This document shows, one piece after another, positions 8,833 to 18,648 of a stretch of DNA of 64,000 nucleotides. A program made the position numbers and the translations under genes. The DNA is taken from positions 496,001-560,000 of the forward strand of contig CAWIFR010000007.1 of assembly GCA_963835465.1 (NCBI GenBank), given 5' to 3'. The notes beneath the pieces are model-generated. The model saw only the letters and a list, made by a program, of their open reading frames with translations. It was not told where the DNA came from and did no database searches. Numbering within the stretch: the first letter of the stretch is position 1; the number at the start of each line of letters is the position of its first letter. The DNA is from Bog-756 sp963835465 (GTDB taxonomy: Bacteria > Actinomycetota > Acidimicrobiia > Acidimicrobiales > RAAP-2).

Positions 8833-10884
8833 ATGACGGACGCTGAGGCGCCGGAGGGACCATTGGAGTCCGAGTGGGAACGCCAGGAGCCGACTGTCGT
8901 GGGCAGTCGCACCCGCCAGATGGCCGTACTGGCCAGCCGTGTGCGGGCCCAACTGCTCTTCATGCTGCTTGACTGCGTTTGCGTTGCGGCAGGTTACAGT
9001 GCCTCACAAATCATCTACCTCCGCGACGTAGCCCCTCAGTACTACGGCTACCACTTCACCATCTTCGTCGTCGTCGCCATGGCGCTGACGCTGATCAGCA
9101 ATCACCTGTTCGGGCTATACGGCCGAATGTGGAGACACGCCGGTGTCGACGAAGCCCGCCAGATGATTCTCTCCTCCCTCGCCGTGGCCGCGACACTGAT
9201 GTGCCTCTACCCCATCGGACATTTCCTGGGCATCGTGATCGTCCCTCCCCAGGTTGTTCTGGTCGGCCTGGTCTTCGCCTCCATCGGAATGAGCCTGCTT
9301 CGGTTCCACTCCAGAATCTTCGCCTGGCAGCGCGGATCCCGGGGTACGGGGCTCCGCGTCGCGGTAATCGGCAGTCGGGACACCGCGGCATCAGCCATTC
9401 GCGAGATGCACCGTTGCCCCGGGGCCGGCCTCATCCCAGTGGCAGTGTTCGACAACGACACTTCGGTACACGGCATGTCCCTCTTGGGCGTACCTGTGGT
9501 CGGGAGCATCATGGACATCCCCCAGTCCACCGCCCGCTACCAACTGCAGCAGGTGCTCTTGGCCATCCCCAGCCCTCCGCCTGAGTTGATCGCCGAAGTA
9601 GTTCGTTCCGCAGAGGCCGCGGGCATCGTCATGAAGGTGCTGCCCACGGTGCACGACCTGGTCGGCGGACCCACCCATATCTTGGACATCCAACGGGCCC
9701 GGGAGCCCCGAATCGAGGACCTCCTGGGGCGGACACCGGTTGCCACCGACCTCGATGGTGTCCGTCATTCCCTCGAAGGCCATCGGGTGCTGGTGACAGG
9801 GGCAGGGGGCTCGATCGGCTCGGAGATCTGCCGGCAGGTGGCGGCCTTCGGTCCCGACATCCTGGTGCTCCTCGACCATGACGAGACCCATATCCACGAC
9901 ACGGCGGCATCGATAAGCGGACCCACCCATCAGGCCCTCGTGGACATCACTGACCGGGACGGTATTTTCGAGACCTTCGAGCGGTACAAGCCGGACGTGG
10001 TCCTGCACGCTGCGGCACACAAGCATGTACCCGTCCTCGAGGAGCACCCGATTGAGGCGGCAAACACCAATGTCCTCGGCAGCCTCAACGTCATCGAAGC
10101 GGCTGAATCTGTAGGCGTAGAGCGGTTCGTTCTGATCTCGACGGACAAAGCCGTGAGGCCGTCAAGTGTGATGGGGGCAACCAAGCGGCTGGCGGAGCAG
10201 GTCCTGCTGACCCATGCCCCGCGGGCATCCGCGTACTGTGCCGTCCGATTCGGCAATGTTCTGGGTAGCCGGGGAAGTGTGATTCCCACCTTCACCCGTC
10301 AGATTGAGTCCGGTGGACCGGTGACGGTAACCGACGCCCGAATGACCCGGTTCTTCATGAGCGTCGAAGAGTCCGTACAGCTGGTCCTCCAAGCCTCCCT
10401 TCTGGCCAAGGGGGGTGAGATCTTCATGTTGGAGATGGGCGAGCCGGTCAAGATCATCGATCTGGCGGAACGCATGATCCGTTTGTCAGGCGCGCAAGTG
10501 GGTGTAGACATCAAGATCGAGGTAGTGGGTCGCCGACCCGGCGAGAAGCTCGAGGAGCGACTGCGAGCACCGCTGGAGCAGGTCACGGAGACCGAGCACG
10601 CCTCGATCGAGCGGCTCATCCCGCCGCATATTCCCCGGCGCGAATTCGACGCCCACATGAGCCAGCTGATCGAGGCCTGTCGTCGTCGAGACGCCGACAG
10701 GGTCCGACACCTCTTGTTCAACACCGTCGCCGACAGCGACACCCCTAGGGACGGGGTGGAAGGCGCAGCACTCAACGGGGGTGATCCTCCGTGGGCGGAG
10801 GACCCGCCGATTCAAGGACGGTCCATCCCCGTCCCCTTGCTGGAGGCTGCGGCTACCAGTAGGCCCATCGAGACCGGGGAGTAG
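8833..10884 (+). CDS. CapD/FlaA1-type nucleotide-sugar epimerase/dehydratase
   Basis: 683 residues from the ATG at 8833, which has GGGGGAG upstream; the ATG at 8764 is in frame but weaker. Four N-terminal TM segments (about 40-145) are followed by a CoA-binding-like domain with RVAVIGSRDTAASAI. Then comes a short-chain dehydrogenase domain: GHRVLVTGAGGSIGSEICRQ binds NAD(P), and LISTDKAVRPSSVMGATKR holds the S-T-D-K and M-G-A-T-K elements that replace Y-x3-K in this family. Relatives such as PglF, WbpM and CapE are membrane UDP-GlcNAc 4,6-dehydratases that start deoxy-amino sugar synthesis. The substrate here is inferred. The stop overlaps the GTG of the next gene by one base, indicating coupling. 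Confidence 0.9.
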   Translation: MTDAEAPEGPLESEWERQEPTVVGSRTRQMAVLASRVRAQLLFMLLDCVCVAAGYSASQIIYLRDVAPQYYGYHFTIFVVVAMALTLISNHLFGLYGRMWRHAGVDEARQMILSSLAVAATLMCLYPIGHFLGIVIVPPQVVLVGLVFASIGMSLLRFHSRIFAWQRGSRGTGLRVAVIGSRDTAASAIREMHRCPGAGLIPVAVFDNDTSVHGMSLLGVPVVGSIMDIPQSTARYQLQQVLLAIPSPPPELIAEVVRSAEAAGIVMKVLPTVHDLVGGPTHILDIQRAREPRIEDLLGRTPVATDLDGVRHSLEGHRVLVTGAGGSIGSEICRQVAAFGPDILVLLDHDETHIHDTAASISGPTHQALVDITDRDGIFETFERYKPDVVLHAAAHKHVPVLEEHPIEAANTNVLGSLNVIEAAESVGVERFVLISTDKAVRPSSVMGATKRLAEQVLLTHAPRASAYCAVRFGNVLGSRGSVIPTFTRQIESGGPVTVTDARMTRFFMSVEESVQLVLQASLLAKGGEIFMLEMGEPVKIIDLAERMIRLSGAQVGVDIKIEVVGRRPGEKLEERLRAPLEQVTETEHASIERLIPPHIPRREFDAHMSQLIEACRRRDADRVRHLLFNTVADSDTPRDGVEGAALNGGDPPWAEDPPIQGRSIPVPLLEAAATSRPIETGE

Positions 10885-12146
10885 TGGTGCCACCACCTGA
10901 GCGGTTGGTTGTAGTGGGACAGGGCTACGTCGGGCTGCCGGTCGCCATCCGGGCAGTCGAGGTCGGCTTTGATGTAATCGGATTTGATCTCGATCCGACC
11001 CGAGTCAAGCGCCTTCAGACCGGTGACAGCTTTGTGGAGGACATCAGCCCTCAGAAACTGGCCGCTGCCCTGGCCACCGGTCGGTACGAGGTCACAGATG
11101 ACCCCGCGCGCCTTACCGGTTTCGATGTTGCCATCATCGACGTACCTACCCCACTGAGTGACGGCGTTCCCAATCTCTCCCACGTCCAGGATGCAGCAGC
11201 CCTCTTGGCCCTGTCTCTGAAGGCGGGGGCTACGGTCATCCTCGAGTCAACGACCTATCCGGGCACGACCGAGGACATCGTCGCCGCCATCTTGGAGGAT
11301 GGTTCCGGACTGACTGCCGGGACTGACTTCCATCTGGGATACAGCCCCGAACGTATCGACCCGGGTAACCCCGACTGGCATTTTGCCAACACGCCCAAAG
11401 TAGTGTCGGGCATCAATGACGCCTCGCTCGCTGCCGTCCGTTCGTTCTTCGATCGCTTGGTCGACAAGACCGTTCCGGTCTCTGGGACCCGCGAGGCCGA
11501 GCTCACTAAGCTCCTGGAGAACACCTTTCGTCACGTAAATATCGCGCTCGTCAACGAGCTGGCCATGTTCGCTGCAGCGCTGGACATCGACGTGTGGGAA
11601 GCGATCGATGCGGCTTCGACCAAACCCTTCGGCTACCTGCGCTTCACCCCTGGCCCTGGCGTCGGAGGCCACTGCCTCCCCATCGATCCGAGCTATCTGT
11701 CATGGAAGGTCCGCCAGAGCGTGGGCCAACCGTTCCGGTTCGTCGAGCTGGCCAACGACGTGAACGAGCACATGCCCGACTACGTCGTCCGTCGCCTGAT
11801 CACCGCTCTCAACCGTGACCGTCGAGCGGTGAACGGTTCACGCATTCTGATGCTGGGGCTCGCCTATAAGCGCAACACCGGTGACAGCCGTGAGGCGCCG
11901 GGTACGGTGATCGCCCAGAGCCTGATCGCACTCGGCGCGGACGTTCGTCTGGTCGACCCCCACCTCTCCCCCGATGCGCTCGGGCTTCCCCTTGTGGACT
12001 TGACTTTGGAAGAGGTGAAGGCTGCCGACGCGGTGGTGATCGTTACTGACCACGATGCCTTCGACTTTGCCATGGTCCGCGACCATGCCCGATTCGTTCT
12101 GGACACCCGCAATCGCATCAGGGGACCGAGGGTCGAGTCGTTGTGA
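10884..12146 (+). CDS. UDP-sugar 6-dehydrogenase, WbpA/WecC type
   Basis: 420 residues of the UDP-glucose/GDP-mannose dehydrogenase family. The N-terminal Rossmann fold has VVVGQGYVGLPVAIRA. The central domain has ELTKLLENTFRHVNIALVNE with the conserved Lys and Asn. The catalytic cysteine is in GPGVGGHCLPIDPSYLSWK, and the GGHC-[IL]-P-[IV]-DP form is typical of UDP-GlcNAc/UDP-ManNAc dehydrogenases. The C-terminal domain contains MLGLAYKRNTGDSREAPG. It oxidises C6 to a uronic acid using two NAD+. The start codon is GTG at 10884, overlapping the CapD-like stop. The product would be a hexosaminuronic acid donor for the locus. Confidence 0.9.
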   Translation: MVPPPERLVVVGQGYVGLPVAIRAVEVGFDVIGFDLDPTRVKRLQTGDSFVEDISPQKLAAALATGRYEVTDDPARLTGFDVAIIDVPTPLSDGVPNLSHVQDAAALLALSLKAGATVILESTTYPGTTEDIVAAILEDGSGLTAGTDFHLGYSPERIDPGNPDWHFANTPKVVSGINDASLAAVRSFFDRLVDKTVPVSGTREAELTKLLENTFRHVNIALVNELAMFAAALDIDVWEAIDAASTKPFGYLRFTPGPGVGGHCLPIDPSYLSWKVRQSVGQPFRFVELANDVNEHMPDYVVRRLITALNRDRRAVNGSRILMLGLAYKRNTGDSREAPGTVIAQSLIALGADVRLVDPHLSPDALGLPLVDLTLEEVKAADAVVIVTDHDAFDFAMVRDHARFVLDTRNRIRGPRVESL

Positions 12147-12162
12147 TCCACTCCATGCTGGC

Positions 12163-13099
12163 GTGAGGGTTCTCGTCACCGGCGGCGCCGGGTTCATCGG
12201 ATCGAATCTCTGCCGACGGCTCGAGCAGCAGGTGTTCATCGACGACATCGTGGTGCTTGACGACCTGAGCACCGGGACGCGGCAGAACCTCACGGACTGT
12301 CCAGCGGTCGAGCTCATCGAGGGGTCCATCGTCAATGCCGACGATCTCGAGACCGCGGTGAAAGGTGTCGACGCCATCGTCCACCTGGCCGCCCGACCGT
12401 CGGTTCCCCGATCCCTTGCCGATCCAATGGCCACGCATCACGTGAACGCCACGGGGACCATGATGGTACTTGAAGCGGCCCGCAGACACGGGATGCCCCA
12501 TGTAGTCGTGGCCTCGTCCTCATCCGTGTATGGCGCCAACCCCCTCCTCCCCAAACAAGAGGCCATGCAGGTCTTGCCGGCCAGCCCCTATGCGGCCAGC
12601 AAGCTGGCCACCGAGTCCTACGCCCTGGCCTACCAGCGGTCCTTCGGGCTCCCGGTCCTGGCGTTCAGGTTCTTCAACGTCTTTGGGCCCTTCCAGCCGG
12701 CGGGTCACGCCTACGCCGCAGTGATCCCGGTCTTCGTCTCCGCCGCGCTGGCCGGAGATCCGCTGCCCGTGGACGGGGATGGGACACAGACGCGAGACTT
12801 CACCTTCGTGGATACCGTCACGTCCGTACTCACTGACGCCGTGCGCCGCACGGTCGTCGACGATCAACCCGTCAATTTCGGCGTTTGGCTCGCGCGTCTC
12901 CCTATTGGAGCTGATCCGCCAGCTAGAGGACATTTTCGGCCATGGCCTCACTCGCCAGCACCGCGACCCGAGGCTCGGCGACGTGCCGCACTCGCAAGCC
13001 GACAGCAGCCGCCTGGAACGACACTTTCCCCAGATCGAGCCCAGCCCCTTGCCGGAGAGTCTCCGGGCCACCGTCAACTGGCTCCGTGAGACGAGCTGA
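12163..13099 (+). CDS. NAD-dependent sugar epimerase with one frameshift
   Basis: An extended SDR that starts at a GTG with MRVLVTGGAGFIGSNLCRRL, the NAD-binding site. VHLAARPSVPRSL and SSSSVYG with SPYAASKLATE supply the catalytic Ser and Y-x3-K. FRFFNVFGPFQ is the substrate-loop motif. After PVNFGV the frame is lost and continues one base on as GSRVSLLELIRQLEDIFG, ending LRATVNWLRETS. Removing one T from the TTT at 12884-12886 gives 311 continuous residues, a normal length for UDP-GlcNAc(A) 4-epimerases of the WbpP/GalE group. It follows the dehydrogenase by 16 bp, so UDP-GlcNAcA to UDP-GalNAcA is a plausible step; that is inference. Confidence 0.85.
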
Positions 13100-13185
13100 T
13101 CCAGGTCTCTACGGTTTCCAAACGCAAGGGCCGGCTACGAACCTCATGGCGTCTCACGGTTGGCCTCAGTGCACTACTGGCCACC

Positions 13186-13716
13186 GTGGCCGCCGCGGTC
13201 ATCCTGCATCGCTTCCCTGGAGCGAATCCGGTCGATCGCGCCGGCTTCGCCCTCATCCCCGTCAATCCCTATGACGCCGCCCTCCGGGCTGTTACCAAGT
13301 TCGGAGCGGCATCAGCGCTCGTTATCGGATCCGTCGGCGCCGCCCTGGTGGCCTGGTTCTCCCGGCGTGACGGCCTCCGGGTCGTGGTCTGCCTGCTCGG
13401 GCCGCCTGTCGCCGTCGCCCTGAACGAACTGGTGCTCAAGCCGGTGGTAGGCCGCCGCTACCTGGGGGAACCTAGCTTCACCTCGGGATCCGTCGTCGTC
13501 GTGGCGGCCGTGGCCACCGCATGGGGACTGGCCTCCCCCGCCCGTACCCGTCCGATCACGATTGTGGCCGGCGGCGCTCTCGTCGTGTTGATGGTCCTCG
13601 CCGTGGTGGCCCTCCAGTGGCACTACCCGAGCGACGCCCTGGCCGGCGTCACCTTCGGGGTGGGCTTCGTCCTGGTGGCCGACGCCGCTCTCGTCATAAA
13701 TGACGAGAGCGGCTAA
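13186..13716 (+). CDS. PAP2-like membrane protein with altered active site
   Basis: At least 176 residues with five or so membrane helices. The PAP2 layout is visible: KPVVGRRYLG for motif 1, SFTSGS where PSGH is expected, and WHYPSDALAG retaining the H-x3-D of motif 3. The motif-2 histidine is replaced by Ser and motif 1 is shortened, so phosphatase activity is doubtful. The frame is open back to 13090 and would add an Arg/Lys-rich stretch and a hydrophobic start, but has no ATG or GTG there. The GTG at 13186 lacks a good ribosome site, so the N-terminus is uncertain. PAP2 proteins in glycan loci often recycle undecaprenyl diphosphate. Confidence 0.6.
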   Translation: MAAAVILHRFPGANPVDRAGFALIPVNPYDAALRAVTKFGAASALVIGSVGAALVAWFSRRDGLRVVVCLLGPPVAVALNELVLKPVVGRRYLGEPSFTSGSVVVVAAVATAWGLASPARTRPITIVAGGALVVLMVLAVVALQWHYPSDALAGVTFGVGFVLVADAALVINDESG

Positions 13717-13788
13717 TATTGCGTCAGGAGCCAGCCTGCGGCGCAGCATCTCGGTGTTGCGTCGGCAATTGTCGGAGGGAGGGCGGGA

Positions 13789-15057
13789 GTGGCCATCGAG
13801 GGCAGGGATGAGGCAGGGGTACCGTCGGCTGGCAGGGGTATGCCTACCCCTAGGAACACGGCCGTGGCCTGCATCACGGTGGCGACAGCCGGAAACGAGG
13901 CCGTGGTTCCCGAGCAACTGTTGGACCGGGTCATGCGTGTGGTCCGCTCCGATGATCGGGTGTGTCCGATCTCTTCGGGTGGCTGCGTCGTCAGCTTCGG
14001 CAGCAGCGCTAGATCTGTCCTCCCCGAAACGCTGGCCGAACGGATGGTCGAGGCCATCGAAGGGTTGAGTACCCAAGGCGTGGTCGTCTCGGTGGGGATG
14101 GCGAGCGCCTCCCGCTCAATCGGACTCGACGTCCTCACCCAACGGTCGGTGTCCTCGTCCCGTTCCGCTCAACCTGCCATCTCGCGTTCCACGGGACCGA
14201 CTGCCGTCACCGTCCTCGACCACGACTGTTCTTCGATGCGGCCCGGCATCACCCTGCGGAGACGCTCGCGGCGGGAAGCCAGCCTGAGCGGCCTGTCCCA
14301 CCTCCGGTGGCAGCACCATCTGACGCCGCTGGCCAAACACGGCACCCTTCACCAGAAGTCCTCGCTGCTCATCCTCGACAGCGAAGCAGATCCGACGAAT
14401 GGCCCCGGTCCCGTGGCTCGTTCAGTCCACTACCGGGCCGATACGTTCGGGTACGAGACGCTCATACGGAGTCTCGGCTCCTTCGATTTGTCGTTCTTCA
14501 CCAACGTCCGACCTCACTTGGTGGTCATCGTCCTCGATCACGCACCGTCGAGTACGGTGCCCGTTTCCTGGGCCACGAGCTCTTGGAATGTGGCCTCGGC
14601 CGCCACCACAGCCGCCGTGCGCCGAGGTGCGCGTGTGATCGCAGTGAGCAGCCGTGAGGCCGGTGCCCTGGCCGCCTGCGTGAACCACGGCGCCACCGCT
14701 CTTTTCGGCCTTGCCGACATCGACTGTCATCTCGATCCGCACCAGACCCCCTCCTCTGGAGTCAGCTCGTGGGACCGTTCAAACGGCCCGTTCGACCAGC
14801 GCCCTCCCGGCTTCGACGCCCTACTGACACTGACCGACAGCGAGCGCAGAGTGCTCTTCTACCTGACGGGAGGGTGGTCAGCTCAGTCGATCGCTGACGA
14901 GCTGGTGGTCTCGCTCACCACCGTTCGATCACACATCCGCTCCACCCTGCGCAAGTTGGGCGTCCGCTCGCAGCTGGCAGCCGTGGCCATCGCCAACGGC
15001 CTCGACTTCGAGGCCACTCGGCGAGCGGAACACGTGGTGGCAGCTGGTCGCAGCTGA
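13789..15057 (+). CDS. LuxR-type regulator with unusual N-terminal domain
   Basis: 422 residues. The C-terminal ~65 residues are a LuxR/GerE helix-turn-helix: LTDSERRVLFYLTGGWS, QSIADELVVSLTTVRSHIRS, TLRKLGVRSQLAAVAIA. Residues ~25-120 resemble a diguanylate-cyclase fold without a GGDEF loop (RVMRVVRSDDRVCPISSGG ... VVVSVGMA). The middle (about 200-320) looks like a receiver-like alpha/beta domain with LVVIVLD and RGARVIAVSS, but no clear phospho-acceptor set. It probably controls the glycan locus in which it lies. The ligand and partner are unknown. It is followed directly by the formyltransferase, whose GTG abuts its stop. Confidence 0.75.
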   Translation: MAIEGRDEAGVPSAGRGMPTPRNTAVACITVATAGNEAVVPEQLLDRVMRVVRSDDRVCPISSGGCVVSFGSSARSVLPETLAERMVEAIEGLSTQGVVVSVGMASASRSIGLDVLTQRSVSSSRSAQPAISRSTGPTAVTVLDHDCSSMRPGITLRRRSRREASLSGLSHLRWQHHLTPLAKHGTLHQKSSLLILDSEADPTNGPGPVARSVHYRADTFGYETLIRSLGSFDLSFFTNVRPHLVVIVLDHAPSSTVPVSWATSSWNVASAATTAAVRRGARVIAVSSREAGALAACVNHGATALFGLADIDCHLDPHQTPSSGVSSWDRSNGPFDQRPPGFDALLTLTDSERRVLFYLTGGWSAQSIADELVVSLTTVRSHIRSTLRKLGVRSQLAAVAIANGLDFEATRRAEHVVAAGRS

Positions 15058-15858
15058 GTGACCCCAGGGGCCATGGAGGAGACGACCCCGACGGCCCGCA
15101 TCGTGCTCCTCGCCGGACCGGGCGAGAGCACGGAGATCGTCGCCAACTTTCTCGCCGAGAGGGTCCAGGACCTCATCGTGGTGGTCGAGGAGCCGGCGTC
15201 TCGCCTGACCATGGCCCGTCGGCGGGCCCGCCGCTTGGGACGGGCCACAGCTGCGGGCCAGGTCCTCTTCGTGACCTGTGTCCTGCCGGTGCTCCGGCGG
15301 CTCGGCGCAGCCCGGCAGGCCGCCATCGTGAGTGAGGCCGGTCTTGACACCACACCGGTGGCGCCGTCGTACCGCGTCCCCTCCGTGAACGACCCGCAGG
15401 TCATCACCCTACTGAGGTCGGTCCGACCGGATTTGGTCGTCGTCAACGGGACCCGAATCATCGCCCCAGATGTCCTGAACTCGGTGCAGTGTCCCGTCAT
15501 CAATATCCATGCGGGCATCACACCACGGTATCGAGGGGTGCACGGCGGCTATTGGGCGCTGGTCGAGGGCCATCCCGAATGGGTCGGCACCACTGTCCAC
15601 CTCGTGGATCCGGGCATCGACACCGGAGGCATCTTGGGTCAGGCGACCTTCATGGTGACCGATGAGGATTCGTTCGCTACCTACCCCTCACTCCATCTGA
15701 CCACTGGGATTCGCCTCCTCGAAACCCAACTCACACGGGCACTCGAGGGCCAGGATATAGGCCCAACTCAGGAGCCTCTCGCCCCAGGCTCGCACCTCTT
15801 CTCCCATCCTACTGCGTGGGGATACCTGTGGCACCGGTGGCGCAGGGGGGTTCGATGA
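15058..15858 (+). CDS. Formyltransferase-domain protein, possible sugar N-formyltransferase
   Basis: 266 residues from the GTG at 15058, with an alternative ATG at 15073. The C-terminal half is a formyl-transferase fold: PVINIHAGITPRYRGVHGG carries the catalytic Asn and His of the N-x-H...YRG motif, and TTVHLVDPGIDTGGILGQ supplies the catalytic Asp. It is too short and too divergent for methionyl-tRNA formyltransferase. The setting among sugar dehydratase, dehydrogenase and epimerase genes suggests formylation of an amino-sugar nucleotide with formyl-tetrahydrofolate. The substrate is inference. The N-terminal ~100 residues are basic and helical, with no recognised function. Confidence 0.7.
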   Translation: MTPGAMEETTPTARIVLLAGPGESTEIVANFLAERVQDLIVVVEEPASRLTMARRRARRLGRATAAGQVLFVTCVLPVLRRLGAARQAAIVSEAGLDTTPVAPSYRVPSVNDPQVITLLRSVRPDLVVVNGTRIIAPDVLNSVQCPVINIHAGITPRYRGVHGGYWALVEGHPEWVGTTVHLVDPGIDTGGILGQATFMVTDEDSFATYPSLHLTTGIRLLETQLTRALEGQDIGPTQEPLAPGSHLFSHPTAWGYLWHRWRRGVR

Positions 15859-16003
15859 CCCCCGTTCCTGCCTCCGCCCCGACCCCGGCCCCGGCCATTC
15901 CGCACTTCAGCAACGGGGTCTACGTGTCGATAGAGGTGACGAAGCTCGACGTACACGGGAATGGGAACAGGGGCAGAAGTGGATCGGGACCGCTGACACG
16001 GAG

Positions 16004-18515
16004 ATGGCAGACCACCTCACCTCCAGCAGTCGACATGTCCCGCAAGCACAGCGAGGGCGTCGGCATGGCGTCCGGTTCGCGGTCCTCATGGCGCTGGCCG
16101 TCGCGCTCCTTGGTACCGGTGGCGTCCCGTCATCGGGTGCCAGTCCCGTCTCCGCTGTGTCTCCATTCGTCCCCAATTCTCCCCCCCACATTGCCTCGGA
16201 CCTGAGCTACCGATCGTTCAGTCCTCCCCCGACGATCGCCACCAACTGCTCTCAGGATGTGGCGGGTCCCCTCCGGGCGTGGCTCAACTCCCTGCCGGCG
16301 GGTACGGCCGCCAATCCGATTGTGGTGAACTTTGCTCCTGGCGGGTGCTACCTGGTCAACGAATCGTTGTTCCTGCGGGCCTTCACCGACGTGGTGTTTG
16401 ACGGCAACGGTGCCACCTTCCTCCAGACCAACCCCACGACCGAGACAGTCACCCTCGATGCAGGGGTAACCCCGTACTCGGGTTCGTCGTTTATGCCCTT
16501 CGTCGTCAGCGTCACACTCCCCATCGCCCCGGACATCTGGTACTTCGACGGTGGCTCCGACATCACCATCGAAAACATGGTCATCGACGGTCCCAATGTA
16601 ACCGGAGATTCGACCAGCGGAGGCGGGACCATGGTCGATTCGGGGATCGAACTCGACGGCGTACAACGAGCAGTCATTCGGGACAACATCATTGAACACG
16701 TCGATGGCGATTTCATCACGCTTATGGGCGTCATCGATGCTCCGTCGGCGAACTGGAACTATCCCAGCACCGACGTCACCATTGCCGACAACTCGTTCGA
16801 CACCAGTGGACGTCAGGGCATTACCCCCGAGTGGGTCAACCGCGTCAGCATCACTGGAAACACGTTTCGCCATGTGGGAGCCACGGCCATCGACATGGAA
16901 TCCGGGGTCGTCGGTGGCTGCTCGTGCAATGTCTCGGTCGACGACAATTTCTTCTCCACTGACACCCCGTACGTGGTGGCAGCCATCACCGGCTCGGCCA
17001 TCACCAACTTCGCGTTCACCCACAACACGCTGAACCAAGGAGCCCAGTTGCGGGTGGAACTCGCTCCGGCTCTGCCCTCGTCGGGCATCACCATCGCCAA
17101 CAACACCGGGGGCACTGCGGCTACTTGGCCCTATCAGTCGATATTCATCGGTCACGGTCCCAATGGAGACAGTGACGGTCTGATGAGCGGTGTGAACATC
17201 AGCGCCAACACGGTGCCAAACGACCTGTTCGGCCCCAGCTTTGTCTACAGCGGCCAGAACGTCAGCGGCCTGGCGGTACGAAACAACGTGCTTGCATCGC
17301 TTCGCCCCCTGGTGCCTCTGCAGATGGACGCCCCGTTGACCCAGGGCTACTCGTGCGGGCAATTCGACCACAGCCGGTGGCGTGACCGTGGATGGACCGT
17401 GCCCGCGCTACGTTGCCCCTCCCCTACCGGTCGCGCCGACCGTTCCCACCGACGCCGCCATCACCACCGGGCAGGCACCGGCGAACGTCGCTCAGCCGGC
17501 ACTGGCCATCGCATCCCCGAGTCTGGGTACATTCTCGGTCTCCGTGCCCTATGCGGCCACCCTGAAAGCCACCGGGGCGACCGGTGCCGTGACGTGGGCG
17601 GTGAGCAACGGATCGCTGCCGGATGGGCTACAGCTGGCCCAATCTGGCACACTCGTCGGCGTGCCCACCACCCCTGGGTCCAAGGCATTCACCGTGGCGG
17701 CCACCGATGGGGCGGGCCACACGTCCTCCCAGGCGTATGCCGTCTACGTGGCACCGCTCGATGAGCCCGCGTCCTCGCCCGTGACATCGATGGCGGCCAC
17801 GCCCGGCGGCGGAGGGTACTGGCTCACCGACTGGACAGGCCAGGTCTTGCCGAGGGGAGACGCCGGCTACTACGGGTCGATGGCGGGAACGCATCTGAAT
17901 GCTCCGATCAGCCATATCGTTTCCACGGAGGATGGCCGAGGGTACTGGCTGGTGGCCAGCGACGGCGGCATCTTCGCCTTCGGTGACGCCCACTTCTTCG
18001 GATCGATGGGGGGGCAGCATCTGAATGCCCCCGTGGTCGACCTCGCCCCCACCTCCGATGACCAGGGCTATTGGCTCGTGGCCACCGATGGAGGCGTCTT
18101 TTCTTTCGGTGATGCCCGATTTCTCGGGTCGATGGGCGGCCACCACCTCAACGCCCCCATCGTGGGGGTGGCCGGAGACCCCGCCACCCCGGGCTACTGG
18201 CTGTTGGCTTCGGACGGGGGGGTGTTCTCCTTCGGGGCCCCGTTCCTCGGCTCGGCGGGCGGCCTCCGCCTGAACCGACCGATCAACGGGATGGCCACCA
18301 CTCTCCGTGGTGACGGATACTGGTTCGTGAGTTCCGACGGGGGGGTCTTCGCATTCGGCGGCGGGACCTTCCAGGGCTCGATGGGCGGCCGTCCGCTCCG
18401 GGCACCCGTCGTGGGCATGGCCACAGACAATGCAACCGGGGGCTACTGGCTCGTGGCCGCCGATGGCGGCGTGTTCAGCTTCGGTGCGCCCTTCTACGGA
18501 TCGGGAGCCACCTGA
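16004..18515 (+). CDS. Large secreted beta-helix / repeat surface protein, one frameshift
   Basis: 836 residues after correcting one frameshift. An Arg-rich N-region plus VRFAVLMALAVALLGTGG is a signal peptide ending near ASPVSA. Residues ~60-450 are a right-handed parallel beta-helix of the pectate-lyase/periplasmic copper-binding style (FDGNGATF, ITIENMVIDG, VTIADNSFDTSG, VSITGNTFRHVG). Next is a putative Ig-like domain (GTFSVSVPYAATLKATGATG). The C-terminus has six GYWLVASDGG-type repeats. The frame changes in the CC at 17374-17375; dropping one C gives SGGVTVDGP. It may bind or modify the exported glycan at the cell surface. An unrelated small frame starting at 15855 overlaps its 5' side and is not called. 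Confidence 0.78.
17814..18512 (+). repeat. Six protein-level repeats of ~41-43 residues
   Basis: Each unit follows the pattern GYWLVASDGGVFSFGDA-x-FxGSMGG-x-x-LNAPIVG plus a variable spacer. The first unit is divergent (WLTDWTGQVLP) and the last is cut after FYGSG. The central units are close copies, which suggests recent duplication. Repeats of this type occur in secreted actinobacterial proteins and probably form a beta-propeller or cell-wall-associated array; that structural reading is inference. Confidence 0.75.
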
Positions 18516-18648
18516 CTCCTGGCCTTCCGACGCCAGGGCTCCGTTCCGCTACCATTTTGATCGTGTGTGGAAGTTTGGGGCAGGCACCGTCGATTGCGAG
18601 CAGCCGTGCAGCACCAGAGGGGGAGCGACGCGCTCCGATGAACGTGCC

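Noticed and set aside
15855..16205. A small frame starting in an ATGA overlap with the formyltransferase stop
   Set aside because: The coupling signal is tempting, but the product is Pro-rich then unstructured, and it overlaps the signal peptide of the beta-helix protein.
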